From an uncultured Eubacterium sp. (GTDB lineage: Bacteria > Bacillota > Clostridia > Oscillospirales > CAG-272), in NCBI GenBank assembly GCA_900544285.1, contig UQUT01000024.1, positions 1-15,947 on the forward strand: 15,947 nt of DNA, written 5' to 3'. A model generated the notes under the pieces. The model saw only the letters and a list, made by a program, of their open reading frames with translations. It searched no databases and was not told the origin of the DNA. Positions within the stretch are counted from its first letter, which is position 1; the number at the start of each line of letters is the position of its first letter. The translations under genes and the position numbers were made by a program. This document shows positions 1 to 7,299 of the stretch, piece after piece.

Positions 1-26
1 ATGTGCCTCCTGAATTGCTTTCTTTC

Positions 27-53
27 GTACTTTCTTTTCAAAAAAGAAAGTAC
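27..53. repeat. Palindrome with perfect 12-bp stem
   Basis: GTACTTTCTTTT (27-38) and AAAAGAAAGTAC (42-53) are perfect reverse complements around a 3-nt loop. A close relative lies at the other end of the window (15843-15866), over a stop codon. This suggests a dispersed extragenic palindrome, possibly acting as a bidirectional 3'-end hairpin of the gene upstream of the window. There is no strong T-tract directly after the stem, so terminator function is uncertain. Confidence 0.65.
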
Positions 54-104
54 ATGAAGGACGCGATTTGCAGATTTCGCAAAGAAGAGCGCGCGGGAAA
101 AAGC

Positions 105-330
105 ACTCCCTCAGTCACGACTTCGTCGCGCCGGCTCACCCCTCTTCTCGGCGAAGCCTGCAAGGGCGCTTCGCACACTTGCAAATCTCCCCCAAAAGGA
201 GAGGCTCTGCAAGAGAAAACTTTTTCACTTTTCCCTGTCCCCGCAGTAGCAAAAATCCCGCACAATATAATAACCACGCGCGGGGCGCACCTCTTCTCTT
301 CGATCTTTTCTATTCGCTTTTAACTCAAAA
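105..330 (+). repeat. Mosaic intergenic repeat, copy A
   Basis: Copy A contains two modules shared with copies B (5671-5875) and C (7300-7490). Module 1 (144-190) begins CTTCTCGGCGAAGCCTGCAA and ends in GCAAATCTCC. Module 2 (257-330) begins CCCGCACAATATAATAA, continues through a GC-rich GCGCGGGGCGCACC stretch, and ends in TTTTAACTCAAAAA directly against a terminator stem. In this copy both modules are on the plus strand. No open frame or transposase is present, so it is best described as a non-coding MITE-like or REP-like element. The family name is unknown to me. Confidence 0.7.
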
Positions 331-354
331 AATCCCGTTCCGGCGGGATTTTTT
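327..354. terminator. Intrinsic terminator, bidirectional
   Basis: AATCCCG (331-337) and CGGGATT (344-350) form a 7-bp stem around a 6-nt loop, flanked by an A-run upstream and a T-run downstream, so it can work on both strands. It ends whatever lies upstream and insulates the promoter at 366. Confidence 0.8.
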
Positions 355-365
355 CGTTTTTTATA

Positions 366-394
366 TTGACAAATCCTTTTATATAATGTATAAT
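366..394 (+). promoter_or_regulatory. Consensus sigma-A-type promoter of the citrate operon
   Basis: TTGACA (366-371) is followed after exactly 17 bp by TATAAT (389-394); a second TATAAT lies at 382-387 with poorer spacing. Transcription would start near 401, leaving a leader of about 50 nt before the ATG at 450. A perfect consensus promoter predicts strong basal activity unless it is repressed, which fits the palindrome directly downstream. Confidence 0.85.
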
Positions 395-405
395 GCCTCT
401 ATAAA

Positions 406-415
406 TTGTATACAA
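406..415. promoter_or_regulatory. Candidate GntR-family operator
   Basis: TTGTATACAA is a perfect 10-bp palindrome just downstream of the predicted transcription start, with a further ATACAA half-site at 418-423. It fits the general T-GT...AC-A pattern of FadR/FCD-type GntR operators. The second gene of this operon encodes an FCD GntR protein, so autoregulation by repression is a reasonable inference. The link is inferred from proximity and pattern only. Confidence 0.5.
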
Positions 416-449
416 GAATACAAATCCGCTCCGAAGGAGGGCATTTCAT

Positions 450-1820
450 ATGATAGCAAAAAATCCGCAAAGCAACCTGCTTGAACAGTCGCAATACAAA
501 TATTCGCTTCAGGACGTTGAAAACCCCAATCTTTACAGGGAGATTTATCCCTATGACGAGATCCCGAAGATAGCCTTCAACCATCGTCGCGTGCCGCTGA
601 ACATGCCGGAGCATATATGGATAACTGATACGACCTTCCGTGACGGTCAGCAGTCACGCGCGCCGTATACTCCGGAGCAGATTGTAACGCTTTACAAAAT
701 GCTTTCCCGCCTCGGCGGTGAAAACGGAATTATCCGTCAGAGCGAATTTTTCGTATATACGAAAAAGGACAGGGAAGCCGTTGAAAAATGTATGTCCCTC
801 GGACTGAAATTTCCCGAAATAACGACATGGATACGCGCGAAAAAAGAAGATTTTGAGCTTGTTCATAACATCGGCATAAAAGAGACGGGAATACTTGTCA
901 GCTGCTCGGACTATCACATTTTCAAAAAGCTCGGAATGTCACGCTCGCAGGCGCTCGACCATTATCTCGGCGTTGTAAAGGAGGCGTTTGACGCAGGCAT
1001 ACGCCCCCGCTGTCACCTTGAAGATATAACCAGAGCCGATTTTTACGGCTTTGTCGTGCCTTTTGTAAACGAGCTGACGGAGCTTTCCGCGCAGGCGGGC
1101 ATACCGATAAAAATAAGAATGTGCGATACAATGGGCTACGGAGTGCCGTATCCGGGCGTCGCGCTTCCCCGAAGCGTTCCCGGCATTGTTTACGGTCTTC
1201 ATCACTATTCGGACGTCACCTCCGAAATGCTTGAATGGCACGGCCACAACGACTTCTACAAAGCCGTCGTCAATGCTACGTCGGCATGGCTTTACGGTGC
1301 GTCGGCGGTCAACTGTTCTCTTCTCGGCATAGGCGAAAGAACCGGCAATATTCCGCTTGAAGCAATGGTTATCGAATATGCGTCGCTTCGCGGCGACTTT
1401 GACGGTATGAACCCGACTGTAATTACGGAAATTGCAAATTACTATAAAAACGAGCTTCATTACGACATCCCCCCGATGACGCCCTTTGTCGGCGAGAATT
1501 TCAACGTCACAAAGGCGGGCATCCATGCGGACGGACTTATGAAGGACGCGGAAATATACAACATTTTCGATACGGAAAAGATACTCAACCGTCCCGCGGA
1601 GGTCGCAATTTCAAACACCTCCGGTCTTGCGGGCATCGCATACTGGATAAACACTCATTTTGCCCTTGCGCCGGACGATATGGTCACAAAGCACGATTCT
1701 CTCGTCTCCGGACTTAAAGAGGAGATCGACAAGCAGTATGTCGACGGCAGAACGACGGTTATGAGCGATGACGAGCTGCTCTCGATAATAGACTCTCTCG
1801 CCCCCGGACGTTTCAGATGA
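450..1820 (+). CDS. Probable Re-citrate synthase (isopropylmalate/homocitrate synthase family)
   Basis: A 456-aa enzyme of the DRE-TIM metallolyase superfamily. It probably condenses acetyl-CoA with oxaloacetate to citrate in the cytoplasm. The metal and substrate motif DTTFRDGQQ lies at residues 60-68, the metal-binding HGHND at 264-268, GERTGN at 295-300 and GIHADG at 357-362. An N-terminal extension of about 55 residues precedes the barrel, and there is no long C-terminal leucine-allosteric domain like that of LeuA. Length, N-terminal extension and motif wording (for example IIRQSEFF, GIRPRCH, EDITRADFYGFVVPF) resemble my memory of the Clostridium kluyveri Re-citrate synthase. The next genes are a regulator, aconitase and isocitrate dehydrogenase, which argues for citrate rather than isopropylmalate or homocitrate as product. 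The start is set by AAGGAGG at 434-440. Homocitrate synthase remains possible; exact activity cannot be proven from sequence. Confidence 0.82.
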   Translation: MIAKNPQSNLLEQSQYKYSLQDVENPNLYREIYPYDEIPKIAFNHRRVPLNMPEHIWITDTTFRDGQQSRAPYTPEQIVTLYKMLSRLGGENGIIRQSEFFVYTKKDREAVEKCMSLGLKFPEITTWIRAKKEDFELVHNIGIKETGILVSCSDYHIFKKLGMSRSQALDHYLGVVKEAFDAGIRPRCHLEDITRADFYGFVVPFVNELTELSAQAGIPIKIRMCDTMGYGVPYPGVALPRSVPGIVYGLHHYSDVTSEMLEWHGHNDFYKAVVNATSAWLYGASAVNCSLLGIGERTGNIPLEAMVIEYASLRGDFDGMNPTVITEIANYYKNELHYDIPPMTPFVGENFNVTKAGIHADGLMKDAEIYNIFDTEKILNRPAEVAISNTSGLAGIAYWINTHFALAPDDMVTKHDSLVSGLKEEIDKQYVDGRTTVMSDDELLSIIDSLAPGRFR

Positions 1821-1830
1821 GGAGGGCGTC

Positions 1831-2502
1831 ATGATAATAAGCAAGGATACTTTTTCCCTCGAAGAAAGGGTTTACGGCGAGCTTGAAGAAGCGATTCTTT
1901 CCGGCGAGCTTAAAAGCGGCGAAGCGCTGACAGAACTCTCCCTTTCGGAGAAGCTCGGCGTCAGCAGAACGCCCGTCCGCAGCGCAATTCATCGCCTTGC
2001 GGAGGAGGGGCTTGTTTCGATAACGCCGAACAGAGGGGCTGTCGTCATCGGCGTGACGGAGCACGACCTGATAGACATATATAAAATAAGAATACGACTC
2101 GAAGGACTTGCGGCGGCGATGGCGGCGGAAAAAATGACAGACGACGAGAAAAAATCGCTTTCGGAGTCGGTTGAGCTTGCGGAATTCTATATAAAAAAGA
2201 ACGACGCGGAAAAGCTGAAGGAGCTTGATACTTCGTTTCACGCGGCAATTTATCAGGCAAGCGGAAGCAGAATACTCTGCAAAATACTTTCCGAGTTGCA
2301 CAGGAACATAAAAGCATACAGAAAGCTATCGCTGACGGTGCCGGGCAGACTTGAAAAGTCGGTTGAGGAGCACAGAGAAATAACGGACGCAATTCTGCGC
2401 TCGGATGCGACGGAGGCGGACAAATTGACCTCGCTTCACGTTGAACGCGCGCTTGCAAATCTTCTCATAGCGACAAAAGCGGACGACAAGGAGGAAAACT
2501 GA
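1831..2502 (+). CDS. FCD-domain GntR-family transcriptional regulator
   Basis: A 223-aa cytoplasmic DNA-binding protein. Residues about 8-74 form a winged helix-turn-helix, with the typical LGVSRTPVRSAIHRLAEEGL at 42-61. Residues about 80-212 form an all-helical FCD ligand domain. Its likely metal/ligand residues are D133 and H137 (DTSFH), H181 (EEHREI) and H203 (SLHVERA), the usual D-H-H-H set. The ATG at 1831 lies 10 bp after the synthase stop, behind GAGGAGG, and the gene sits between pathway enzymes. It therefore probably senses a carboxylic acid such as citrate or 2-oxoglutarate and controls this operon; the ligand is inferred. TTGTATACAA at 406-415 is the candidate target. Confidence 0.88.
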   Translation: MIISKDTFSLEERVYGELEEAILSGELKSGEALTELSLSEKLGVSRTPVRSAIHRLAEEGLVSITPNRGAVVIGVTEHDLIDIYKIRIRLEGLAAAMAAEKMTDDEKKSLSESVELAEFYIKKNDAEKLKELDTSFHAAIYQASGSRILCKILSELHRNIKAYRKLSLTVPGRLEKSVEEHREITDAILRSDATEADKLTSLHVERALANLLIATKADDKEEN

Positions 2503-2505
2503 AAA

Positions 2506-4440
2506 ATGGGATATACGATCGCGCAGAAAATAATAAAAAATCACCTCGTATCGGGAGAAATGACGGTCGGCTCGGAGATAGGACTTAAAATCGACCAGAC
2601 GCTGACTCAGGACGCAACCGGTACGATGGCGTATCTTCAGTTTGAAGCTATGGGTACGGAGAGGGTCAAAACCGAGCTTTCGGTTGCATATATAGACCAT
2701 AACACCCTTCAGGCGGGCTTTGAAAACGCAGACGACCACAGATATATTCAGACGGTGACCAAAAAGCACGGCATACGCTTTTCCCGCCCCGGAAACGGCA
2801 TCTGTCATCAGGTTCATCTCGAACGCTTCGGCGTCCCCGGAAAAACTCTCATCGGCTCGGACAGTCACACCCCGACGGCAGGCGGCATCGGTATGCTCGG
2901 AATGGGTGCGGGCGGGCTTGACGTTGCCGTCGCAATGGGCGGCGGCACGTATTATATCACAATGCCGAGGATTATCCGCATAAATCTGACGGGAGCCCTC
3001 CCCGATTTTGTCGGCGCAAAGGACGTAATTTTAGAGGTCCTGCGCATGCTTGACGTAAAGGGCGGCGTCGGAGCGATAATCGAATACGGCGGTGAGGGCG
3101 CAAAAACGCTTTCCGTTCCGCAAAGAGCGACAATTACGAATATGGGCGCGGAGCTGGGCGCGACAAGCTCTCTTTTCCCGTCAGACGAGGTGACCCGTGC
3201 CTTTCTTGCGGCGCAGGACAGAGAAAAAGATTTCGTTCCGCTCTCTCCCGACGTCGACGCAAAGTATGACGCGGAATATACAATCGACCTTTCCTCTCTC
3301 GTTCCGCTTGCGGCTTGCCCGCACAGTCCCGGCAACGTAAAACCCGTTTCTGAGCTTGAAGGAATGAAGATAGATCAGGTGTGCATCGGCTCATGCACAA
3401 ACTCGTCCATGCTCGATATGCTGACGGTTGCGGCGATACTTAAGGGAAAAACCGTTCATCCGGACGTCAGCCTTTCAATCTCGCCCGGCTCAAAGCAGGT
3501 GTATACCATGCTTGCGGAATGCGGCGCGCTTGCCGACCTGATTGCGGCAGGTGCGAGAATTCTCGAATGTGCCTGCGGACCGTGCATAGGAATGGGCTTT
3601 TCGCCGAAATCCGCGGGGGTTTCGCTCCGCACCTTCAATCGCAACTTTGAAGCCCGCAGCGGCACTGCCGACGCAAAAGTCTATCTCGTTTCCCCCGAAA
3701 CGGCGGCAGCGTCTGCAATCGCGGGGAAATTCACGGACCCCCGCTCCCTCGGCAAGGCGCCGGAAATAAAAGTCCCGACGCATTTTATCATAAACGACAA
3801 TCTCATAGAAATGCCGGCGACGGAAGAAGAAGCCGCCTCGGTCACGGTCGAAAGAGGACCGAATATAAAGCCGATACCCGTAGGCAAGGCACCGGACGAA
3901 ATACTTTCCGCAAAACTGCTTCTCAAGGTCGGCGATAATATCACAACAGACCACATTATGCCGGCGGGAACGAAAATTCTTCCATACCGTTCAAACGTGC
4001 CGAAGCTATCCGAATTCTGTTTTACCGTCTGCGATAAGGACTTCCCCGAAAGAGCAAAGCGCGAGGGCGGCGGGATAATCGTCGGCGGGTCGAATTACGG
4101 TCAGGGCTCGTCGCGCGAGCATGCGGCGCTCGTTCCGCTCTATCTTGGCATCAGAGCCGTTATTGCAAAGAGTTTTGCGAGAATTCACGTTGCAAACCTC
4201 ATAAATTTCGGAATTGCGCCGTTGACATTTGAAAATCCGGACGATTACGACAGGCTCTCCGAGGGTGACGAGCTTGTCATATGCGATTTTTCGTCGGCTG
4301 TCGCAAAGGACGAAAGAGTCATTCTGACAGATATGACAACGGGCGCAAAAATTCCGCTCCGTCTCTCCCTCTCCCCCCGTCAGAGAGAAATCCTCTCCGC
4401 CGGCGGACTGCTTAACCTTACAAAACAAATCTCCGAATAA
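2506..4440 (+). CDS. acn: Aconitate hydratase, about 640-residue type
   Basis: A 644-aa [4Fe-4S] enzyme that isomerises citrate to isocitrate through cis-aconitate in the cytoplasm. Cluster ligands appear to be C297 (in GSCTNS), C357 and C360 (in CGPC). The DSHTPTAGG signature lies at 119-127. The C-terminal swivel domain carries DNITTDHIMPAG (477-488) and GGSNYGQGSSREHAAL (527-542), whose SSR at 535-537 matches the catalytic serine region of mitochondrial aconitase. The length fits the shorter single-chain aconitases (mitochondrial or Aquifex-like) rather than AcnA or AcnB of about 860-900 aa, or split LeuC/LeuD. AAGGAGG at 2488-2494 sets the start, 3 bp after the regulator's stop. No key residue is missing. 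Confidence 0.95.
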   Translation: MGYTIAQKIIKNHLVSGEMTVGSEIGLKIDQTLTQDATGTMAYLQFEAMGTERVKTELSVAYIDHNTLQAGFENADDHRYIQTVTKKHGIRFSRPGNGICHQVHLERFGVPGKTLIGSDSHTPTAGGIGMLGMGAGGLDVAVAMGGGTYYITMPRIIRINLTGALPDFVGAKDVILEVLRMLDVKGGVGAIIEYGGEGAKTLSVPQRATITNMGAELGATSSLFPSDEVTRAFLAAQDREKDFVPLSPDVDAKYDAEYTIDLSSLVPLAACPHSPGNVKPVSELEGMKIDQVCIGSCTNSSMLDMLTVAAILKGKTVHPDVSLSISPGSKQVYTMLAECGALADLIAAGARILECACGPCIGMGFSPKSAGVSLRTFNRNFEARSGTADAKVYLVSPETAAASAIAGKFTDPRSLGKAPEIKVPTHFIINDNLIEMPATEEEAASVTVERGPNIKPIPVGKAPDEILSAKLLLKVGDNITTDHIMPAGTKILPYRSNVPKLSEFCFTVCDKDFPERAKREGGGIIVGGSNYGQGSSREHAALVPLYLGIRAVIAKSFARIHVANLINFGIAPLTFENPDDYDRLSEGDELVICDFSSAVAKDERVILTDMTTGAKIPLRLSLSPRQREILSAGGLLNLTKQISE

Positions 4441-4457
4441 TGCGAAAGGGCAATAAA

Positions 4458-5633
4458 ATGGAAAGCAAAGATTACACAGCCGCACTTGATTTGGCGGCGG
4501 AAAAATTCAAAAAAATACTTGAAGGGCAGCTTGAAAGAATTGAAGACATGAAGTCGCAGGGCGACTTTACGGACTATTCAAAGCTCGAAACAATCAAAAT
4601 CGGCGTTTGCGGCGGCGACGGCATCGGCCCGATTATCTCCGCAGAGGCGGAAAGGGTGCTTGAATATATCCTTTCCGACCTGAAAGCAAGCGGCAAGGTC
4701 AAATTCATAAACATTGAAGGTTTGACGCTCGAAAACAGAATAAAGGTCGGCAAGGGCATTCCGGACGATGTTCTCGCGGAGTTGAAAAAGTGCGATATTA
4801 TCCTCAAAGGCCCTACAACAACTCCTCAGAAGGGTAGCGGAATGCCGAATATAGAGTCGGCAAACGTTGCAATGCGCAAGGCGCTCGACCTTTTTGCGAA
4901 TATCCGCCCCGTAAAAGTCCCCGAAGAGGGCATCAACTGGACGATTTTCAGAGAAAATACCGAGGGCGGCTATGCTGTCGGCTCGCTCGGCTATAACGTC
5001 ACGGACGATCTCGCCGTCGATTTTACGATAACAACAAAGCAAGGCTCGGACAGAATTGCCCGTCTTGCATATGATTATGCCCGCAAAAACGGCTTTACGC
5101 GCGTTTCGCTCGTCACAAAGGCAAACGTTATAAAGACTACGGACGGAAACTTCCTTGAGGACTGTCACAAGGTTGCGGAGCTTTATCCGGAAATCACAAC
5201 GGACGAATGGTATGCCGACATTATGACGGCAAAACTCGTTGATAAAAAACGCCGTCGCGATTTTCAGGTTCTTCTTCTGCCGAACCTCTACGGCGACATC
5301 ATTTCCGACGAAGCCGCCGAATTTCAGGGCGGCGTCGGCACGGCGGGCTGTGCGAATATCGGCAAAAAATACGCAATGTTTGAAGCGATTCACGGTTCCG
5401 CTCCCCGTATGATTGCCGAGGGCAGAGGAAAATACGCAGACCCCTGCTCAATGCTCCGCGCCTGCGTTATGCTTCTTTCGCACATAGGCTTGCAGGACAG
5501 AGCCGACCGGCTCGAAAGAGCTCTTGACATCTGCTGTTTTGAGGAGAAAAAACTCGTCATCACGGGCAGAGACACCGGCGCAACCTGCGAGGACTTCGGA
5601 AATTATGTTATGGAAACGCTTAAAAATTTATAA
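4458..5633 (+). CDS. icd: Isocitrate dehydrogenase (isocitrate/isopropylmalate dehydrogenase family)
   Basis: A 391-aa beta-decarboxylating dehydrogenase, likely turning isocitrate into 2-oxoglutarate. With the start at 4458 (GAAAGGG at 4444-4450), S134-x-N136 and R140 line up with S113, N115 and R119 of E. coli Icd, the isocitrate-binding set that differs from isopropylmalate dehydrogenases. R150 and R165 match further substrate arginines, Y172 and K221 the catalytic pair, and D280/D284 (in NLYGDIISDE) the metal site. At the cofactor-discriminating positions it has R317-M318 (HGSAPRM), neither the K-Y of NADP enzymes nor the D-I of typical NAD enzymes, so cofactor use is open. About 45 residues precede the Rossmann-like core. 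An in-frame ATG at 4440, overlapping the aconitase stop, would add six residues but has a poorer RBS position. Confidence 0.9.
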   Translation: MESKDYTAALDLAAEKFKKILEGQLERIEDMKSQGDFTDYSKLETIKIGVCGGDGIGPIISAEAERVLEYILSDLKASGKVKFINIEGLTLENRIKVGKGIPDDVLAELKKCDIILKGPTTTPQKGSGMPNIESANVAMRKALDLFANIRPVKVPEEGINWTIFRENTEGGYAVGSLGYNVTDDLAVDFTITTKQGSDRIARLAYDYARKNGFTRVSLVTKANVIKTTDGNFLEDCHKVAELYPEITTDEWYADIMTAKLVDKKRRRDFQVLLLPNLYGDIISDEAAEFQGGVGTAGCANIGKKYAMFEAIHGSAPRMIAEGRGKYADPCSMLRACVMLLSHIGLQDRADRLERALDICCFEEKKLVITGRDTGATCEDFGNYVMETLKNL

Positions 5634-5645
5634 TCTGTATATAAC

Positions 5646-5675
5646 AAAAAATCCGCTCGAAAGGGCGGTTTTTTT
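5646..5675 (+). terminator. Intrinsic terminator of the citrate operon
   Basis: CCGCTC (5653-5658) pairs with GGGCGG (5663-5668), one pair being a G-T wobble, around a GAAA tetraloop. A run of seven T follows, and an A-run precedes. It closes the operon shortly after the icd stop. Repeat copy B begins directly at its T-tract. Confidence 0.85.
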
Positions 5676-5875
5676 GAGTTAAGAACGAATAGAGAAACGC
5701 GAAGAGAAGAGGTGCGCTCCGCGCGGGGTTATTATGTTTTGTGCGGGGATTTGGTGCCTGCGGAAATATGCTCCTTCAGTCACCTTCTTCTCGGCGAAGC
5801 CTGCAAGGGTGCTTGCAAATCTCCCTCGGAGAGAGAGGCAAATATGTACCTCGTCCCCGCAGTCACGCCGCACAG
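5671..5875. repeat. Mosaic intergenic repeat, copy B
   Basis: Module 2 lies here on the minus strand (5671-5751, from the terminator T-tract and GAGTTAAG to GTGCGGGGAT). It is followed by module 1 on the plus strand (5787-5825, CTTCTCGGCGAAGCCTGCAA). CGTCCCCGCAG (5851-5861) matches a short block also present in copies A and C. Read on the minus strand, the order and orientation of the modules equal those of copy C but differ from copy A. It fills most of the 340-bp gap between icd and the next gene, with no coding potential seen. Confidence 0.7.
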
Positions 5876-5901
5876 TTCACAAAAAATTCGGGAATTATAT
5901 A

Positions 5902-5930
5902 TTGTAAGTCGGGAAAAATCGTAGTATAAT
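5902..5930 (+). promoter_or_regulatory. Promoter of the 5974 gene
   Basis: TTGTAA (5902-5907), a 17-bp spacer and a perfect TATAAT (5925-5930). The predicted start near 5937 gives a leader of about 37 nt. It may also contribute transcription into rnpB downstream. Confidence 0.7.
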
Positions 5931-5973
5931 ACAGTGAGAGAAGCATTTTGCAAAAGAAAAGAGGTGTTTTGCT

Positions 5974-6828
5974 TTGGCAGAGAACTGGAATGATTACGGC
6001 AATTACGCCGAAGAGGAAATATATCAAAAAAAGTCCTTCTGGGGCAAGCTTTTCAGTTTCAGAACGCTTAAAAACATTCTCAAATGGTTATTTTATCTGC
6101 TGATTATTGCGCTTTTTGCGATAATATTTTTCCGTATGGGAACAAACAAGCCGGGAAAAAATATGACGTCGCTCCTCTGCACCCCGCAAATTGAAAAAGC
6201 TCTTTCCGAAGGCAAAATCACTGTATTTTCTCAGGAGCTTGAAGATTATATGCCACGCGGTGGCGAATATGCGATTTTTGACGTTAAAATCGTTGCCGAA
6301 ACCGAGGAAGTGCAGTTCACCGTCCGGTATAACAACAGCACTGTGAAAAAGCTGAGAGAAGAGATTGCTTCGCGCGATTACGAAAGCGATGAAGAAAAAC
6401 AAGCCGCGCTTGACATGATATCGGATCGTCCCTTTATATTTGCCCTGCGCGATGAGGACGGCAATGTTTATACCGCCTATTCATACGTTGAATATTCAAA
6501 AACCGTATATCAATATATAAAAGTATCATTTGTCATCCCGGGACTTCTTTCCGGAGACGCAGTTGCTCCGTCATTGCTGTATCCCAATGCGGACGCGTCA
6601 AGCCCTTTGTATATATATAAAGGCGAGGGCAAAGGGGAAGTGACGGAAAGCACGGTCGAAAAACTGTCGTTTGAAATGTATTATGAAAACGAGGCGTTTA
6701 CGGATGGTGGTATGATGGGAAAATCGATCGACATTTATAAAGCAACAAAGAAAATTTCTTCCTACGATTACAAAAAAGAACTTGACGGCGGTGTGCCCGA
6801 TGGTATAAAATATATAGGCGAAAAATGA
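5974..6828 (+). CDS. Single-pass membrane protein of unknown function
   Basis: A 284-aa protein that I do not recognise. It starts with TTG, supported by GAGGTG at 5961-5966 at normal spacing. The N-terminal 35 residues are polar and rich in aromatic and acidic residues. A single hydrophobic helix follows at about residues 36-54 (WLFYLLIIALFAIIFF), then an acidic domain of about 230 residues with regular beta-like alternation. There is no signal peptidase site or lipobox, so it is probably membrane-anchored with the large domain outside. No catalytic motif is visible. Its stop codon ends two bases before the RNase P RNA, and its last codons seem to contain the rnpB promoter, which would constrain its C-terminal sequence. 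Confidence 0.8.
   Translation: MAENWNDYGNYAEEEIYQKKSFWGKLFSFRTLKNILKWLFYLLIIALFAIIFFRMGTNKPGKNMTSLLCTPQIEKALSEGKITVFSQELEDYMPRGGEYAIFDVKIVAETEEVQFTVRYNNSTVKKLREEIASRDYESDEEKQAALDMISDRPFIFALRDEDGNVYTAYSYVEYSKTVYQYIKVSFVIPGLLSGDAVAPSLLYPNADASSPLYIYKGEGKGEVTESTVEKLSFEMYYENEAFTDGGMMGKSIDIYKATKKISSYDYKKELDGGVPDGIKYIGEK
6782..6809 (+). promoter_or_regulatory. Putative rnpB promoter inside the upstream gene
   Basis: TTGACG (6782-6787), a 16-bp spacer and TATAAA (6804-6809), preceded by TGG to form an extended -10. It lies wholly within the last 16 codons of the membrane protein gene. Transcription would start near 6816, about 15 nt before the P1 helix of RNase P RNA. Confidence 0.65.
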
Positions 6829-6830
6829 TC

Positions 6831-7215
6831 AGTCCCGACCGACCCGAGCGATCGCGCGGTATGTTGCCGAAAGGTATTACCGTGAGGAAAGTCCGGGCTT
6901 CACAGAGCAAGGATAACGGATAACGTCCGCCGAAGGTGACTTCCGGGAAAGTGCAACAGAAATAGACCGCCGCGCTTTGCGCGGTAAGGATGGAAAGGCG
7001 AGGTAAGAGCTCACCGACCTCTTGGTAACAAGGGGTGCCATGTAAACCCTATCCGAAGCAACGCCCCGTGCCTGCGTGGTATGCTCTGCCCGATCCGGAA
7101 ACGGGTCAGGCGCGAGGCGGCAGTTTGACTTTGTCAAATGAGCCATTCAGTAATGAATGGCAAAGATAGATGATCGCTCCCGACAGAACCCGGCTTACAG
7201 GGTCGGTCGGACTGA
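6831..7215 (+). ncRNA. rnpB: RNase P RNA, bacterial class A
   Basis: The catalytic RNA of ribonuclease P, which matures tRNA 5' ends. Visible hallmarks are the 5' P4 strand GAGGAAAGTCCGGGCT (6884-6899), ACAGAAA (6956-6962), GGATGGAAAGGCG (6989-7001) and AGATAGATGATCGC (7164-7177). The 3' P4 strand is ACAGAACCCGGCTTA (7184-7198). Helix P1 pairs 6831-6845 (AGTCCCGACCGACCC) with 7200-7213 (GGGTCGGTCGGACT), leaving one bulged C, which defines the ends. The length of about 385 nt and overall pattern fit class A rather than the Bacillus class B form. Confidence 0.95.
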
Positions 7216-7227
7216 TTTTTTCGATAT

Positions 7228-7262
7228 AAAACCGTCATGGTTCTTCCGTGACGGTTTTGTTT
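7228..7262 (+). terminator. Intrinsic terminator of rnpB
   Basis: AAAACCGTCA (7228-7237) and TGACGGTTTT (7249-7258) form a 10-bp stem that can be extended by three inner pairs. T-rich sequence follows. It lies 15 bp past the P1 helix. Confidence 0.8.
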
Positions 7263-7299
7263 TGTGCTTTTTCCGGCGAAGAGCCCGCTCGGCTTGCAA

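Larger units (their letters stand above)
1..365. other. Intergenic region at window start, no supported gene
   Basis: No convincing coding sequence is seen here. The open frames lack a ribosome binding site and cover repeat sequence that recurs in two other intergenic regions. The stretch holds a 12-bp-stem palindrome at 27-53, repeat copy A (about 105-330) and an intrinsic terminator at 327-354. The first bases may be the tail of an upstream gene: one frame stops at 11-13 and another at 55-57. Nothing decides between them. Confidence 0.6.

Noticed and set aside
3..323. Open frame of 106 codons at the window start
   Set aside because: No RBS, it spans a palindrome and repeat copy A, whose sequence recurs in other intergenic regions in both orientations.
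450..1820. Reading the synthase as 2-isopropylmalate synthase (LeuA)
   Set aside because: No C-terminal leucine-binding domain, no leu genes nearby, and citrate-pathway enzymes in the same operon. Homocitrate synthase is less likely for the same reason but not excluded.
4578..5393. 271-codon open frame antisense to icd (and 939-1526 antisense to the synthase)
   Set aside because: Shadow frames caused by codon bias in the real genes; no motifs.
4458..5633. Reading the dehydrogenase as 3-isopropylmalate dehydrogenase (LeuB)
   Set aside because: The S134-x-N136-x-x-x-R140 pattern is that of isocitrate dehydrogenases, and the neighbour is a full-length aconitase rather than split LeuC/LeuD.
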